A program made the translations under genes and the position numbers. The notes under the pieces were generated by a model. That model saw nothing but the letters and a program-made list of their open reading frames with translations, did no database searches and was not told where the DNA came from. A DNA stretch of 64,000 bases from Verrucomicrobiia bacterium (lineage in GTDB: Bacteria; Verrucomicrobiota; Verrucomicrobiia; Limisphaerales; JADLHS01): assembly GCA_026125285.1 (NCBI GenBank), contig JAHCLO010000002.1, positions 86,440-150,439 on the forward strand. Reading direction: 5' to 3'. This document shows, one piece after another, positions 17,150 to 25,542 of the stretch (the first letter of the stretch is position 1; every line of letters starts with the position of its first letter).

Positions 17150-17530
17150 ATGAAGGCCAGAACATTATCTGCCAAACGCCTGCTGGGGTTGGGAATTGCG
17201 ACCTTGTTTCTCCCCGCTCTGGCTTTTGCATTGGCCATCCCAGAACCACCCCTCATCATCTACGGCAGCGTCACCAACACGAGTGGGGCGAGCGTGCTGA
17301 CCAACGGCGCAGTCGCCTGGAGCGTCGGCGGCGGCGGTTCCAGCACGACCGTCTCGGCCACCATTGCCAACCTTAACGGCCAATTCTTCCACCTCGCCCG
17401 CCTCCCGTTCGAGACCCGCGCCACTCTCGGGCGTCCTGTAGCAGCGGACGTGAGTCCGCTCCATTTGAATTCGGAAAAATCAGAGCCGACTCACGTCGGC
17501 TGCTTCCCGGAAAGGAATTTCCGCGTATGA
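17150..17530 (+). pseudogene. Truncated paralogue of the IS-split secreted protein
   Basis: From ATG at 17150 the frame encodes a signal peptide (LLGLGIATLFLPALAFA). About 60 residues follow that are nearly identical to the start of the gene resumed at 20009 (GSVTNTSGASVLT, GAVAWSV, SSTTVSATIANLNGQFF, PFETR). At FETR the similarity stops and the frame continues through a family B repeat (17438-17506), ending PERNFRV. The dockerin-like and C-terminal parts of the paralogue are missing. This looks like a tandem duplicate cut off at a repeat. It might still be made as a short secreted peptide. Confidence 0.6.
17438..17506. repeat. Family B palindromic repeat, full copy
   Basis: GTAGCAGCGGACGTGAGTCC (stem GCGGAC/GTCCGC) on the left and GAGCCGACTCACGTCGGCTG (stem GCCGAC/GTCGGC) on the right, separated by about 25 bases. 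It lies at the breakpoint of the truncated paralogue. Confidence 0.85.
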
Positions 17531-17537
17531 ACGCCGC

Positions 17538-17828
17538 TCACGCCGGGACGAGTTCAATTCTGACCTTGCGCCCCAAGGCGCGCGCGGCCTTGCCCAGGGT
17601 GGTCAGCGTGACCGAGGGATTGGAGGCATCAAGCAACCGGTCCACCGCCGCCCGGCTGGTGTTCATGCGGGCGGCCATTTCGGACTTGGTAAGCTCATTT
17701 TTCTTGAGGAGCGCGGCCAGTTGGAGCGCCAGCGCCTGTTTCAGGGCGCGTTCCTCGACTTCCTCCAGGATGCCTTCCGCTTTGAGGAAATCCCGAAAGT
17801 CACTCCCGCGATGGATGTTCTTTTTCAT
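17538..17828 (-). CDS. higA: HigA-type XRE antitoxin
   Basis: A 96-residue helix-turn-helix protein from MKKNIHRGSDFRDFL. The HTH core is LTKSEMAARMNTSRAAVDRL, then LDASNPSVTLTTLGKAARALG, ending in a strand (KVRIELVPA), typical of HigA antitoxins of host-inhibition modules. It is encoded after the toxin, and its start lies inside the toxin 3' end (29-base overlap). That is the reversed gene order characteristic of HigBA. ATG at 17828 was chosen over the longer open frame, whose extra residues are antisense-like. It probably represses the operon through the inverted repeat at 18188-18201. Confidence 0.85.
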   Translation of the reverse strand: MKKNIHRGSDFRDFLKAEGILEEVEERALKQALALQLAALLKKNELTKSEMAARMNTSRAAVDRLLDASNPSVTLTTLGKAARALGRKVRIELVPA

Positions 17829-18174
17829 GCGTTTGCAGATATTGATTTTTACGTTTCTTCGCCAGTTCGAGTTCCGCTGGCGGCGTCTTCCGCGTCTGCT
17901 TGAGGAAGCCGTGCAAGAGCACGATTTCCTCGTCCACAACCGCGAACAGCGTCCTAGCGATGCGATTGTCCAGCCGCGAACGAATCTCCCAGACGCCGTG
18001 GCGCAAGTTGTCAACCAGCGGTTTGCCGAGCGGCCAGGCAAACTGCACTTTCAGAATGTCCACGCCAATGGTCTTGCACTCGGCCGGTGGCAGGCTTTTA
18101 AGCCACTCGCGCACCGGCTCGTTGCCCGCCTCGGTCCTGAAAAACACGACATTGAGCGGGCGTTCGGCTTTCAT
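17800..18174 (-). CDS. higB: HigB/Gp49-type RelE-like toxin
   Basis: A 124-residue protein of the phage-derived Gp49-like/HigB family (PF05973 type). Visible marks are EAGNEPVREWLKSLPPAECK, VWEIRSRLDNRIARTLFAV, and EIVLLHGFLKQTRKTPPAE. The last is the conserved motif of these ribosome-dependent mRNA interferases. It is first in the operon, followed by the HTH antitoxin with overlap. The open frame begins at ATG 18174, immediately after an AT-rich promoter-like region. All core motifs are present, so the toxin is probably functional. Confidence 0.88.
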   Translation of the reverse strand: MKAERPLNVVFFRTEAGNEPVREWLKSLPPAECKTIGVDILKVQFAWPLGKPLVDNLRHGVWEIRSRLDNRIARTLFAVVDEEIVLLHGFLKQTRKTPPAELELAKKRKNQYLQTHEKEHPSRE

Positions 18175-18187
18175 TCACGGGACAGCG

Positions 18188-18201
18188 TATCATAATTGAT
18201 A
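18188..18201. promoter_or_regulatory. Candidate HigA operator
   Basis: TATCA-TAAT-TGATA is an inverted repeat lying 14 bases upstream of higB in an otherwise GC-rich area. Its position and form suit an autoregulatory HTH operator overlapping the promoter. This is inferred from position only. Confidence 0.45.
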
Positions 18202-18273
18202 CAGGTGTCAAATTCTTCGCCGACGTCCGATGCAACCAGACTCCGCACATGAAAACCACCACGAGGTATTTAA

Positions 18274-20003
18274 CCTAAAAACGGCGGTTGAAGAAGCTGG
18301 TCAAGCGCGGGGAAGGCTGATTTTGTTGGAGCATGTTACTGCCACCGACTTCCATGCCGTCTCACCCTGCGGGTGAGCCATCACCAGACCCCCTTTCCAC
18401 GTTACTACCCAGCTCTGGCGCGTTGCTGCCGGCGCGCGTTCCGTTGGACCTGCATGGCCAGCGGATTTACGTGGAATGGGATCCCCACGCTCCGGTGACG
18501 CCGCTGGGACAGTTGGTCTATTTCAGCCAGTTCCTGGCCACCGCCGGACTGTTTGGAGAGTGGGTGGCCGACTGTCCGCTCCACTACACCAGCCCCAACG
18601 CCCCGGAGCGGGCTGATGTGCTGGGCACGATTCTGCTCTCCATTCTGGCGGGCAACCGGCGTTATGCCCACGTGACGGCGCTGCGGGGCGACACCGTCAA
18701 TCCCCAGGGCTTGGGCATGAGCCGGGTGATGAGCGAGGACGCGGTGCGGCGGGCCTTCCAGGACGAGCCGTCCGCACCCTTGGAACAATGGCAGCAACAA
18801 CATCTGTTGCGCAGTGTCGAACCGGTGCTCCGGGAAGAATGGATTTGCGATCTGGATGTGACCATCAAGACCGTGTACGGCCGGCAGGAAGGCGGCCAGG
18901 TGGGTTACAATCCTCACAAACCCGGACGAGCGGCGCACGCCTATCACACGTTTTTCATCTCCCGGCTGCGGTTGGCGTTGGATGTGGTGGTGGCCCCGGG
19001 CAAGGAATTTCACAGCCGGGCGGTGAGCCAAACCTTCTGGCCCTGGTGGGACAAACTGCCGGCCTCCTGCCGGCCCAAGCTGGTGCGGGCCGATTGCGGC
19101 TTTGGCAACGAGCATTTCATGCTCGACTGTGAAAGCCACGGCCAGCCGTATCTGTTTCGCCTGCGCCAAAGCCGGGGCGGGCAGCGCCTGATTGAGCGAT
19201 TGAGCCGCCAGGGGCCGTGGAACGAGTGCGGCCAGGGATGGCAAGGCCGGGAAGATTCCTTGCGCTTGCAGGGCTGGAGCCGATCCCGGCGGGTGATCGT
19301 GTTGCGGCGGCGGGTGTCGTCCCCGGCGGTCCCGGAACTGACCGATGGTTTGCAGCAGCCGCAGTTGATGAATGTGGAGGCCGTCGAGCCGTATGAATAC
19401 ACGCTTCTGGGGACCAACACCGATTGGGAGTTGGCGGGCTTGGCGCGGCTGTATCGTGAGCGGGCCGACAGCGAGAACACGATTGACGAACTCAAGCGGC
19501 AATGGGGCTGGGGCGGATTTGTGACGAAGGATTTGCTGCGCTGCCAGGTGGCGGCGCGCAACGTGGCGTTGATTTACAACTGGTGGAGTCTGTTTGTGAG
19601 GTGCGTGGAGCCGCAGCGTCCGCGGGAAGCGGTGACCAGCCGTCCGTTGATGCTCAGTGCGATCGGGCGGGAGGTGCGCCACGCGGGCCAAACGACGGTG
19701 GTGCTGACCAGCACGCATGCGGAAGCCAGCCGGGTGCAGCGACTCTTGACCGAGGTGAGTTTGTTTTTGAGCGGGCTGAGGAATACTGCGGAGCAGTTGA
19801 GTCCAGCGCGGTGCTGGGAGCGGATTTGGGAACGGATTTTGACACCCTTCCGCATCCTGGAAGCGGCCAGCCGCACGTGGTTCGGACAATTGGCCCGGTT
19901 GCCGGCCTGACCGGGGCCGGATTTCGACCAAAAGTTCCGCCGATCCGGGTCGCAAGTCGCCCCGGACCGCTCCCGTTCTGTCACTTCAACCGCCGTTTTT
20001 AGG
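18274..20003 (+). mobile_element. IS1380-type insertion sequence, 1730 bp, with 5-bp target duplication
   Basis: The ends are perfect 20-base inverted repeats: CCTAAAAACGGCGGTTGAAG at 18274-18293 and its reverse complement at 19984-20003. They are flanked by direct repeats TTTAA at 18269-18273 and 20004-20008. One transposase gene fills the element. Intact ends and an intact transposase suggest a recent, possibly active insertion. Confidence 0.9.
18333..19910 (+). CDS. IS1380-type DDE transposase
   Basis: A 525-residue transposase. The DDE core is readable: ICDLDVTIKTVYGRQEGG with GYNPHKPGRAAHAYHTF (first Asp), RADCGFGNEHF (second Asp), and YRERADSENTIDELKRQWG (Glu). This is the spacing and wording of IS1380-group transposases of the IS4 superfamily. 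It catalyses cut-and-paste movement. A start at the second Met (18354) is possible. The large minus-strand frame over the same bases is a shadow rich in Arg, Gln and His. Length and motifs are complete. Confidence 0.9.
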   Translation: MLLPPTSMPSHPAGEPSPDPLSTLLPSSGALLPARVPLDLHGQRIYVEWDPHAPVTPLGQLVYFSQFLATAGLFGEWVADCPLHYTSPNAPERADVLGTILLSILAGNRRYAHVTALRGDTVNPQGLGMSRVMSEDAVRRAFQDEPSAPLEQWQQQHLLRSVEPVLREEWICDLDVTIKTVYGRQEGGQVGYNPHKPGRAAHAYHTFFISRLRLALDVVVAPGKEFHSRAVSQTFWPWWDKLPASCRPKLVRADCGFGNEHFMLDCESHGQPYLFRLRQSRGGQRLIERLSRQGPWNECGQGWQGREDSLRLQGWSRSRRVIVLRRRVSSPAVPELTDGLQQPQLMNVEAVEPYEYTLLGTNTDWELAGLARLYRERADSENTIDELKRQWGWGGFVTKDLLRCQVAARNVALIYNWWSLFVRCVEPQRPREAVTSRPLMLSAIGREVRHAGQTTVVLTSTHAEASRVQRLLTEVSLFLSGLRNTAEQLSPARCWERIWERILTPFRILEAASRTWFGQLARLPA

Positions 20004-20748
20004 TTTAATTGTCGCGCTGGCAATCGTTTTGATCGCTTTGCCCGCCAGGGCGGGCGGCATTCCCGAACCGGCGCTCATTCTCCATGGCAGCGTCACCAAC
20101 ACGAGTGGGGCAAGCGTGCTGACCATCGGCGCGGTCGCCTGGAGCGTCGCTGGCGGCGGTTCCAGCACAACCGTCTCCGCCACGATTGCCAACCTGAACG
20201 GTCAATTCTTCTACCTCGCCCGCATCCCGTTCGAAACGCGTTTCGCCGGCAACCTCACCTTCACGCCTTTGCCCAACACACTCCCGCTGACCGCTACGCC
20301 GACGAACTTCACCCGCATCGCCACGGTGAATGGCGTTGCCGCCACGCTCGCGACTCCGGCCTCCACCAATTTCACCTTCAGCAAAGCCGACCGCGGCCGT
20401 ATCGAGCGCGTGGACCTGCTGGTCAATCTGCCCGTGGATCCCGACCTCGACTCCGACGGCGACGGCGTCCCCGATTGGGCCGAACTCATCGCCGGCACCG
20501 ACCCCAACGATCCGAACTCGGTTTTCAAAGCCTCGACCGACCTGCAACCCGCTCCCGGCGGCGGCCTGATCATCAAATGGTCCAGTGTCGCCGGTAAGAC
20601 CTACGCCATCCATCGCGCCACAAATCTGAACTCGGGCTTTTCATCATTGGCCACCAGCCTCCCCGCCACCGCCCCGCAAAACGATTTCACCGATTCGACC
20701 GCGACTGGCCTGGGGCCGTTTTTCTACCGCATCCAGGTGAATCCATGA

Positions 20749-21151
20749 AAACGTGTTGGTTCTCGCTTTTGACACTTCGTTGCTTTGTCATCCTGGCGAG
20801 GCAGTTGCCGCCCTGCCTCACCGGATCGCCGATCAAGCGGTTGATCGCCAACAAGGCGCTTTCCCAGCCGAAGCTACTTGGTTCTCATGGCGTATCACCC
20901 GGAGTTGTGACACGGGCGGAGTTGACGATTGCAGTGTTCTTCGAGCCTCGGTGGGTGGTGACCGCAGGCGAGGACTGAAGAATACTTGCATCCTGTCCGC
21001 GCAGATAGAGTCGGACGGAGCGGAGACCTTCCCGGAAATCGCAAGCTCACGGGGTGGTCGTAAACGCCAGCCCGGGGGCGGTGTCAACCCGGTCATCTAC
21101 CGTCGCTTACAAAAGCTGAAGGGATTGCATCTTCGCCGCGCCGGGATTTGA
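20749..21151. other. Stretch with only weak coding frames
   Basis: An ATG at 20745 overlaps the previous stop and opens 77 codons (MKTCWFSLLTLRCFVIL...), but the product is not family-like after the first 20 residues. A second frame (20753-21151) is Arg/Gly-rich. No known domain is seen. It may be a decayed gene. Confidence 0.35.
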
Positions 21152-21152
21152 C

Positions 21153-21254
21153 ACAACTCTTTCAGGGTTGTGCTCATTTTGCTTCGTCTCCCCAGCGTAG
21201 CCACTCCGTTGTCGTGGCAACGCTGGGCTGAATGCTGCAACCGCGTTGCGGTTG
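21153..21254. repeat. Family E element: three consecutive hairpins
   Basis: ACAAC/GTTGT at 21153-21171 comes first. CCCAGCGTAGCCAC/GTGGCAACGCTGGG at 21191-21227 is next (14-base arms, one mismatch). CAACCGC/GCGGTTG at 21238-21254 is last (perfect, 3-base loop). The compact array of stems in a non-coding stretch is REP/BIME-like, or a structured RNA. Confidence 0.65.
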
Positions 21255-21418
21255 ACGGAATGCGGGTTTCATCTCATCGAGCCACTAAGCCCGTTCGCAT
21301 TGAGATGATTTGCCAAAGCTTCATCACCGCGGATTGGGTGGCTGCCTGATTCGGCTCCCGCGAGGAACGAACCGAGATTTCCTGTTGAGTTTGCGGAGGT
21401 GTCCGTTATCGTCGAGTC

Positions 21419-21880
21419 ATGCGCCGTTGGTTGCTCTTCTTTCTGCCAGCAATGCTCTTCGTGGCGACGTGGTCCGCATCCGCGGCGACGACGCGGGTAA
21501 TGAAGGTGCTGCCCCATTTTCTGGATCAACAAGGGCGGCATGCGCTTTCACCCAGTCTCTACGACCGCGACGCCTATCAGGCGCAACTGCGCCAGAATCC
21601 GGCGCAGCGATCCGCTCTGCGATTCGACGTGCATTGGAAAGCCAAGGCCACCCGCCCGCCAACGTTGAAACTCCGGGTGGAGTTGCGCGGTACGGCTCAA
21701 GGCGGCCTGCCGCGCGAAGCGACTCTGGAGACCGAAGTCAAAGCCGGCACCCTGAGTCGCTGGAGTTCGCTGACGCTGGGCGGCCAGGAGTACAAGGATT
21801 TCGGCGAGGTCACCGCGTGGCGGGTTGGGCTGTGGGACGGCGAACGACTGGTGGCGGAGCAGAAATCGTTTCTATGGTGA
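21419..21880 (+). CDS. Small secreted protein of unknown function
   Basis: A 153-residue protein with a clear signal peptide (MRRWLLFFLPAMLFVATWSASA). The mature part is beta-rich (LKLRVELRGTAQGG, SRWSSLTLGGQEYKDFGEVTAWRVGLWDGERLV), suggesting a single exported beta-sandwich. I do not recognise the family. Its stop overlaps the start of the following membrane protein by a few bases, so the two are very likely co-translated and may act together at the envelope. A longer overlapping frame to 21310 belongs to the downstream gene's frame and is not used. Confidence 0.65.
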   Translation: MRRWLLFFLPAMLFVATWSASAATTRVMKVLPHFLDQQGRHALSPSLYDRDAYQAQLRQNPAQRSALRFDVHWKAKATRPPTLKLRVELRGTAQGGLPREATLETEVKAGTLSRWSSLTLGGQEYKDFGEVTAWRVGLWDGERLVAEQKSFLW

Positions 21881-23322
21881 AGGGTTTGTTTCGATATGCG
21901 CTGGTGGGCGGGGCCGCCCTCGGGCTGACAGCCTCGCTAATCGCCAAAGAACCCGGCGAGTATCGCCTGGACGACACGCTGGCGGAGGACATTGTCACCC
22001 CGGTGGCGCTGACGGTGGTAAACCCGGATGCCACCGAGGCGCTGAGACTCAAGGAATCGGCGCGCGTGCCAATCATCGTGCGTTTTGATCCCACGGCGGT
22101 GGACACGGTGGAACGAGAATTACGCGAGGTGTTCACTTACAACCGGAGCAACTTTCTCAACTCGGTCGAGGCGGCGTTCGGCCAGCGCACGTTGAGCGAA
22201 GCGTCCGTGGCGCTGCCGGGATTTCAAACTGTGGTGGAGGAGTTCAACCGGAAGCACAAGACGTTTCCGTTGAGCGGCAGTCTGGCGGCGGTTTGGGCGC
22301 GTGGCGAGTCGGGTCTGGTCGAGCAGGCGGCGCTTTTTGCGCGTGTGCGCGAGGTCATGGAACGGCCCATCCGCCCCGTTGCCTGGCCGGATAATCTCAG
22401 GTTGAGTTACACCGTTCGCATGGTGACGATGACGAACAGCGACGAGGAGTTGACGCTGGAGATTTCCGACGAGCGCGGGGTGCATCGGCCCCGCGCCGAC
22501 TTGATTGCTTTGAGTGATGCCCGCGCCAGTTTTGAGGAATTGTTTCCCGCCGAGGATCGGGCTCTGGCCCGGTTTGCCGCCATCTGGCTGCGGCCCAATT
22601 GTTACGCGGACGTGGAAGCGACCCGCCAGGATCGCGCCCGGCGGACGGAATCGCTCAAGATAACCGACAACTATGAGGCGGGGCAGGTGATTGCCCACGC
22701 GGGGGCGACGGTGGATGGAAAACTGCTGGCGGCCCTGCAGGAGTTGCACGAGCGCACTGCCGCGAGCCGGTTAGAAAAGCAGATCGCTCGCGAGCAGGCT
22801 CAGGGGGCGCAAATCCGGGAACGCAACCAATGGCTCGCTGCTGGCCTTGCAGTTGTAACGCTCGGTTCCATCACCGCACTCGTGTGGTTGGCGCGCCGCC
22901 GCCGCCCTGTTCTGCTGTTGCCGGCAAGAATTGCGCGGGAGCGGGAGGGCGATGGCGGCTTGGAGTCGGGGGCGGATGCGGAGCGATGGTCGCCCCGCGC
23001 CGCCATCCGCGCCGGCATGTTAAGACAACTGGGTCAGTTGTTGCGTGAGAAACTGGTGCGCGGTCTGGTGTCGCAGCGCGGGCAACTGCTCGAGGCGCAA
23101 AATTCCGCCGCCGCCGAGATGGCGGAACTGGAGCGACGATTGAATGAGCTGCAGGCGCCATTGCAGGAACGGTTGCGGGCCTATGAGAACCGGATCGCCG
23201 ACTTGGAGAAAGCCCTTACTGTCAAGGGCGAGGAGAATCGTGAGTTGATCAAAGCCAAGATTCAACTGACGCGACGACAATTGGAGGCGGAACGGGCCCG
23301 CAATCGGTTGGTGTTGAATTAG
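21874..23322 (+). CDS. Membrane protein with 7TM-HD-like extracytoplasmic domain and coiled coil
   Basis: A 482-residue protein. An N-terminal membrane or signal segment (LVGGAALGLTASLIA) is followed by an outer domain of about 290 residues. One segment, ITDNYEAGQVIAHAGATVDGKLLAALQEL, resembles the ends of extracytoplasmic domains of 7TM-HD phosphodiesterases (YxxGQVI...). A single membrane helix (WLAAGLAVVTLGSITALVWLA) at about residues 310-330 and a long charged C-terminal coiled coil follow (LEAQNSAAAEMAELERRLNEL, EKALTVKGEENREL). No HD catalytic domain is present. ATG at 21874 overlaps the previous gene's stop by seven bases. The frame is open up to 21310 but that part overlaps the upstream gene. 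The function is unknown; a signalling or scaffold role is inferred. Confidence 0.6.
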   Translation: MVKGLFRYALVGGAALGLTASLIAKEPGEYRLDDTLAEDIVTPVALTVVNPDATEALRLKESARVPIIVRFDPTAVDTVERELREVFTYNRSNFLNSVEAAFGQRTLSEASVALPGFQTVVEEFNRKHKTFPLSGSLAAVWARGESGLVEQAALFARVREVMERPIRPVAWPDNLRLSYTVRMVTMTNSDEELTLEISDERGVHRPRADLIALSDARASFEELFPAEDRALARFAAIWLRPNCYADVEATRQDRARRTESLKITDNYEAGQVIAHAGATVDGKLLAALQELHERTAASRLEKQIAREQAQGAQIRERNQWLAAGLAVVTLGSITALVWLARRRRPVLLLPARIAREREGDGGLESGADAERWSPRAAIRAGMLRQLGQLLREKLVRGLVSQRGQLLEAQNSAAAEMAELERRLNELQAPLQERLRAYENRIADLEKALTVKGEENRELIKAKIQLTRRQLEAERARNRLVLN

Positions 23323-23372
23323 CTGAAAAGGCCGGCGGCGCCACTCACATTGGAGGTGACCGCCAGCGGCGG

Positions 23373-24125
23373 TTAGCTTTGGGAATCCTGGCGCGCGGAC
23401 ACGTCCAACTTGGCGAAAGGATTGTTGTTAAATCCTGAGTTTGGCTGCTTGAGCGCGACCGTTGGAGATGGTGGCGGTACTTGAGTCAAGGGAGTGCTAG
23501 CCAAACGATCCGCCGCTCCTGACTCCTTCAGCGGCGGAGTTGGGCTGTCGCCCTCGCCCGGAGGCTTCGCGCGTTTGTTGCGGGGCAGCGGACTGATCAT
23601 CAGGGTGATGCTGCGGCCCACCAGCTTTGGTTGGAAATCGGGATGACCGTACCCGGCGATCTCCGTCAGGAACTTGTTGATCACTTGAAAGCCGACCTCC
23701 GTATGCGCCATTTCGCGGCCGCGGAATTTCAAGACGACCTTGACCTTCATGTCTTCGCAGAGGAAGCCGATGGCGTGACTGAGTTTCACTCCGAGGTCAT
23801 GCGGATCAATGCGCGGACTGAGTTGGACTTCCTTGACGGTGGTGGCGTGCTGATGCTTCTTGGATTCCTTGTCCTTCTTGGCCTGTTCGTAACGGTATTT
23901 GCCGAAGTCCACAATGCGACACACCGGCGGGCTGGCATTGGCGGCAATTTCCACCAGGTCCACCCCGTTGGAGCGGGCGAGGGCCAAGGCTTCATTGAGC
24001 GTCAGGATGCCCAGTTGTTTGCCGTCAAACCCGATCACCCGGACTTCGCGGGCGCGGATTTTCCCATTGACCCTGGTGAACGATCCGGAAAAGGAAGAAT
24101 TACGTGAAGAGAAAGGGCGACTCAA
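23373..24125 (-). CDS. infC: Translation initiation factor IF-3
   Basis: The conserved IF-3 N- and C-domains are complete: VNGKIRAREVRVIGFDGKQL and GILTLNEALALARSNGVDLV, then PPVCRIVDFGKYRYE. The C-domain has KEVQLSPRIDPHDLGVKLSH, VVLKFRGREMAHTEVG and LVGRSITLMISP. IF-3 binds the 30S subunit, polices start-codon choice and prevents subunit joining. There is no ATG near the family start. TTG at 24125 follows GAGGG at a good distance and is preferred; a TTG at 24194 gives a longer form. An atypical infC start is known in other bacteria, where it allows autoregulation. About 65 Pro/Ser-rich residues extend past the normal C-terminus, probably disordered. recA follows on the same strand upstream. 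Confidence 0.92.
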   Translation of the reverse strand: MSRPFSSRNSSFSGSFTRVNGKIRAREVRVIGFDGKQLGILTLNEALALARSNGVDLVEIAANASPPVCRIVDFGKYRYEQAKKDKESKKHQHATTVKEVQLSPRIDPHDLGVKLSHAIGFLCEDMKVKVVLKFRGREMAHTEVGFQVINKFLTEIAGYGHPDFQPKLVGRSITLMISPLPRNKRAKPPGEGDSPTPPLKESGAADRLASTPLTQVPPPSPTVALKQPNSGFNNNPFAKLDVSARQDSQS

Positions 24126-24293
24126 GACACCCTCATCGGTTTTGGCATAATCATTTCGTTCTGCATCAAACTTGCCGGCCCCGGGCCGACGCAACTGACA
24201 CCGCGTAATAAACCATCAAAACCGCATAGTGCAAGCAGAAACTAGGTGACAACGGGCCATTCATCGCGCAAATCACGCGAGGCAGGGCGTGAT

Positions 24294-25364
24294 TCAAGCT
24301 GCCGCCAATGGCCCGCCGCCACGTTTCACCATGATTGCTTCAATAATCTTCTTCGCCAGGTCCGGTTTTTCGGCCAGGGCTTTCTGCGCGGCGTCTTTGC
24401 CTTGTCCGATCAACTCACCGTCGAACTGCAACCAGGCGCCCTTCTTCTCCACGGCACCGGAAAAAATGCCCATGTCGAGAATGCTGCCTTCCTTGTTGAT
24501 GCCGTGATTGTAGAGAATGTCGAACTCCGCCTCGGCAAACGGCGGGGCAACTTTGTTTTTGACGATCTTGACCTTGACGTGGTTGCCCACGGCGTTGCCG
24601 GCGGAATCCTTGAGCGTATCCTTGCGGCGAATGTCAATACGCACGCTGGCGTAGAACTTTAGCGCCTTGCCGCCAGGGGTGGTTTCCGGATTGCCAAACA
24701 TCACGCCGACTTTCTCCCGCAGTTGGTTGGTGAAAATGCAGGCGGTCTTTGATTTGGCGAGGATGGCGGTGAGTTTGCGTAGCGCCTGGCTCATCAAACG
24801 CGCCTGCATGCCCATGGTCGCCATGCCCATTTCGCCCTCCAGTTCGGCGCGCGGGACCAGCGCGGCCACGGAATCAATCACGATCACATCCAGCGCGTTG
24901 GAGCGGGCGAGGGTTTCACAGATGGTCAGCGCTTCTTCGCCGCTGTCGGGTTGTGACACCAGCAAATCATCCAGGTTCACTCCGAGTTTTTTCGCGTAAG
25001 CCGGATCAAGGGCATGCTCGGCGTCAATGAACGCCGCCAGCCCGCCCTGCTTCTGCGCGTTCGCAATGACATGGAGCATCAAGGTTGTTTTGCCCGAGGA
25101 TTCGGGGCCGAAGATCTCGATGACCCGTCCGCGGGGAACGCCCCCCACGCCCAGCGCGAGGTCCACGGCCAGCGCGCCGGTCGGGATGACCGCAATCTTG
25201 GTCTGCGCACGGGCATCGCCCAGGCGCATGATGCTGCCTTCGCCGTAGGCTTTGGTAATTGAGGAGATCGCGGCATCCAGTTCGCGTTGACGTGAGGCGG
25301 CGGTCTTTGCGGTTTCGATAGCTTTGGAATCCGCGGCGGATTTGTCGGCGGCTTTGGGTGGCAT
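24294..25364 (-). CDS. recA: Recombinase RecA
   Basis: A 356-residue RecA of normal length. The Walker A is GPESSGKTT, Walker B lies in [14 protein letters not shown], the L1/L2 region includes [20 protein letters not shown] and [20 protein letters not shown], and [17 protein letters not shown] follows. It polymerises on single-stranded DNA, promotes strand exchange and triggers LexA self-cleavage in SOS control. The N-terminus carries an Ala/Lys-rich leader ([14 protein letters not shown]) before the conserved helix. It is an isolated gene with its own upstream region. A perfect 16-base palindrome 54 bases before the start could be its operator. Confidence 0.97.
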   Translation of the reverse strand: MPPKAADKSAADSKAIETAKTAASRQRELDAAISSITKAYGEGSIMRLGDARAQTKIAVIPTGALAVDLALGVGGVPRGRVIEIFGPESSGKTTLMLHVIANAQKQGGLAAFIDAEHALDPAYAKKLGVNLDDLLVSQPDSGEEALTICETLARSNALDVIVIDSVAALVPRAELEGEMGMATMGMQARLMSQALRKLTAILAKSKTACIFTNQLREKVGVMFGNPETTPGGKALKFYASVRIDIRRKDTLKDSAGNAVGNHVKVKIVKNKVAPPFAEAEFDILYNHGINKEGSILDMGIFSGAVEKKGAWLQFDGELIGQGKDAAQKALAEKPDLAKKIIEAIMVKRGGGPLAAA

Positions 25365-25417
25365 AGGCTTTGGGTACTCGGGTTTCCAGTGCTTGAATTG
25401 TTGGCGGCGACGATAGT

Positions 25418-25433
25418 GAACCGGACCCGGTTC
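25418..25433. promoter_or_regulatory. Palindrome upstream of recA
   Basis: GAACCGG-AC-CCGGTTC is a perfect inverted repeat with a 2-base spacer, 54 bases upstream of the recA start codon. Its position suits a repressor site such as a LexA-type box, but the sequence is not one I can match to a known consensus. Confidence 0.35.
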
Positions 25434-25542
25434 GTCAACGCGGATGCGCGGATGCGGGGGTAACCAAGGCGCATCTGCCGGTGTGGCTCCCGGTGTGTGC
25501 CAGGGGTCGAAGCAGTGTCAATGGCGCCACGCCGTGGCAACC

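Larger units (their letters stand above)
18249..20748 (+). pseudogene. Secreted protein gene split by an IS1380-type element
   Basis: ATG at 18249 encodes MKTTTRYL and then meets the IS end, which adds a stop (TTA ACC TAA). After the element and its TTTAA duplication the frame resumes at 20009. Removing the IS and one TTTAA copy gives MKTTTRYLIVALAIVLIALP, then ARAGGIPEP, a perfect signal peptide. The rest is about 240 residues: an N-terminal region shared with the gene at 17150, then a thrombospondin-3/dockerin-like Ca-binding loop (DSDGDGVPDWAELIAGTDP). A ~70-residue C-terminal module follows (KWSSVAGKTYAIHRATNL...FFYRIQVNP) that is common in Verrucomicrobial secreted proteins. As it stands the signal peptide is broken. 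A TTG inside the hydrophobic stretch could at best give a leaderless product. Confidence 0.8.

Noticed and set aside
18405..19955. 516-codon minus-strand ORF over the first IS
   Set aside because: Shadow of the transposase; the plus strand carries the DDE motifs and matches the terminal repeats.
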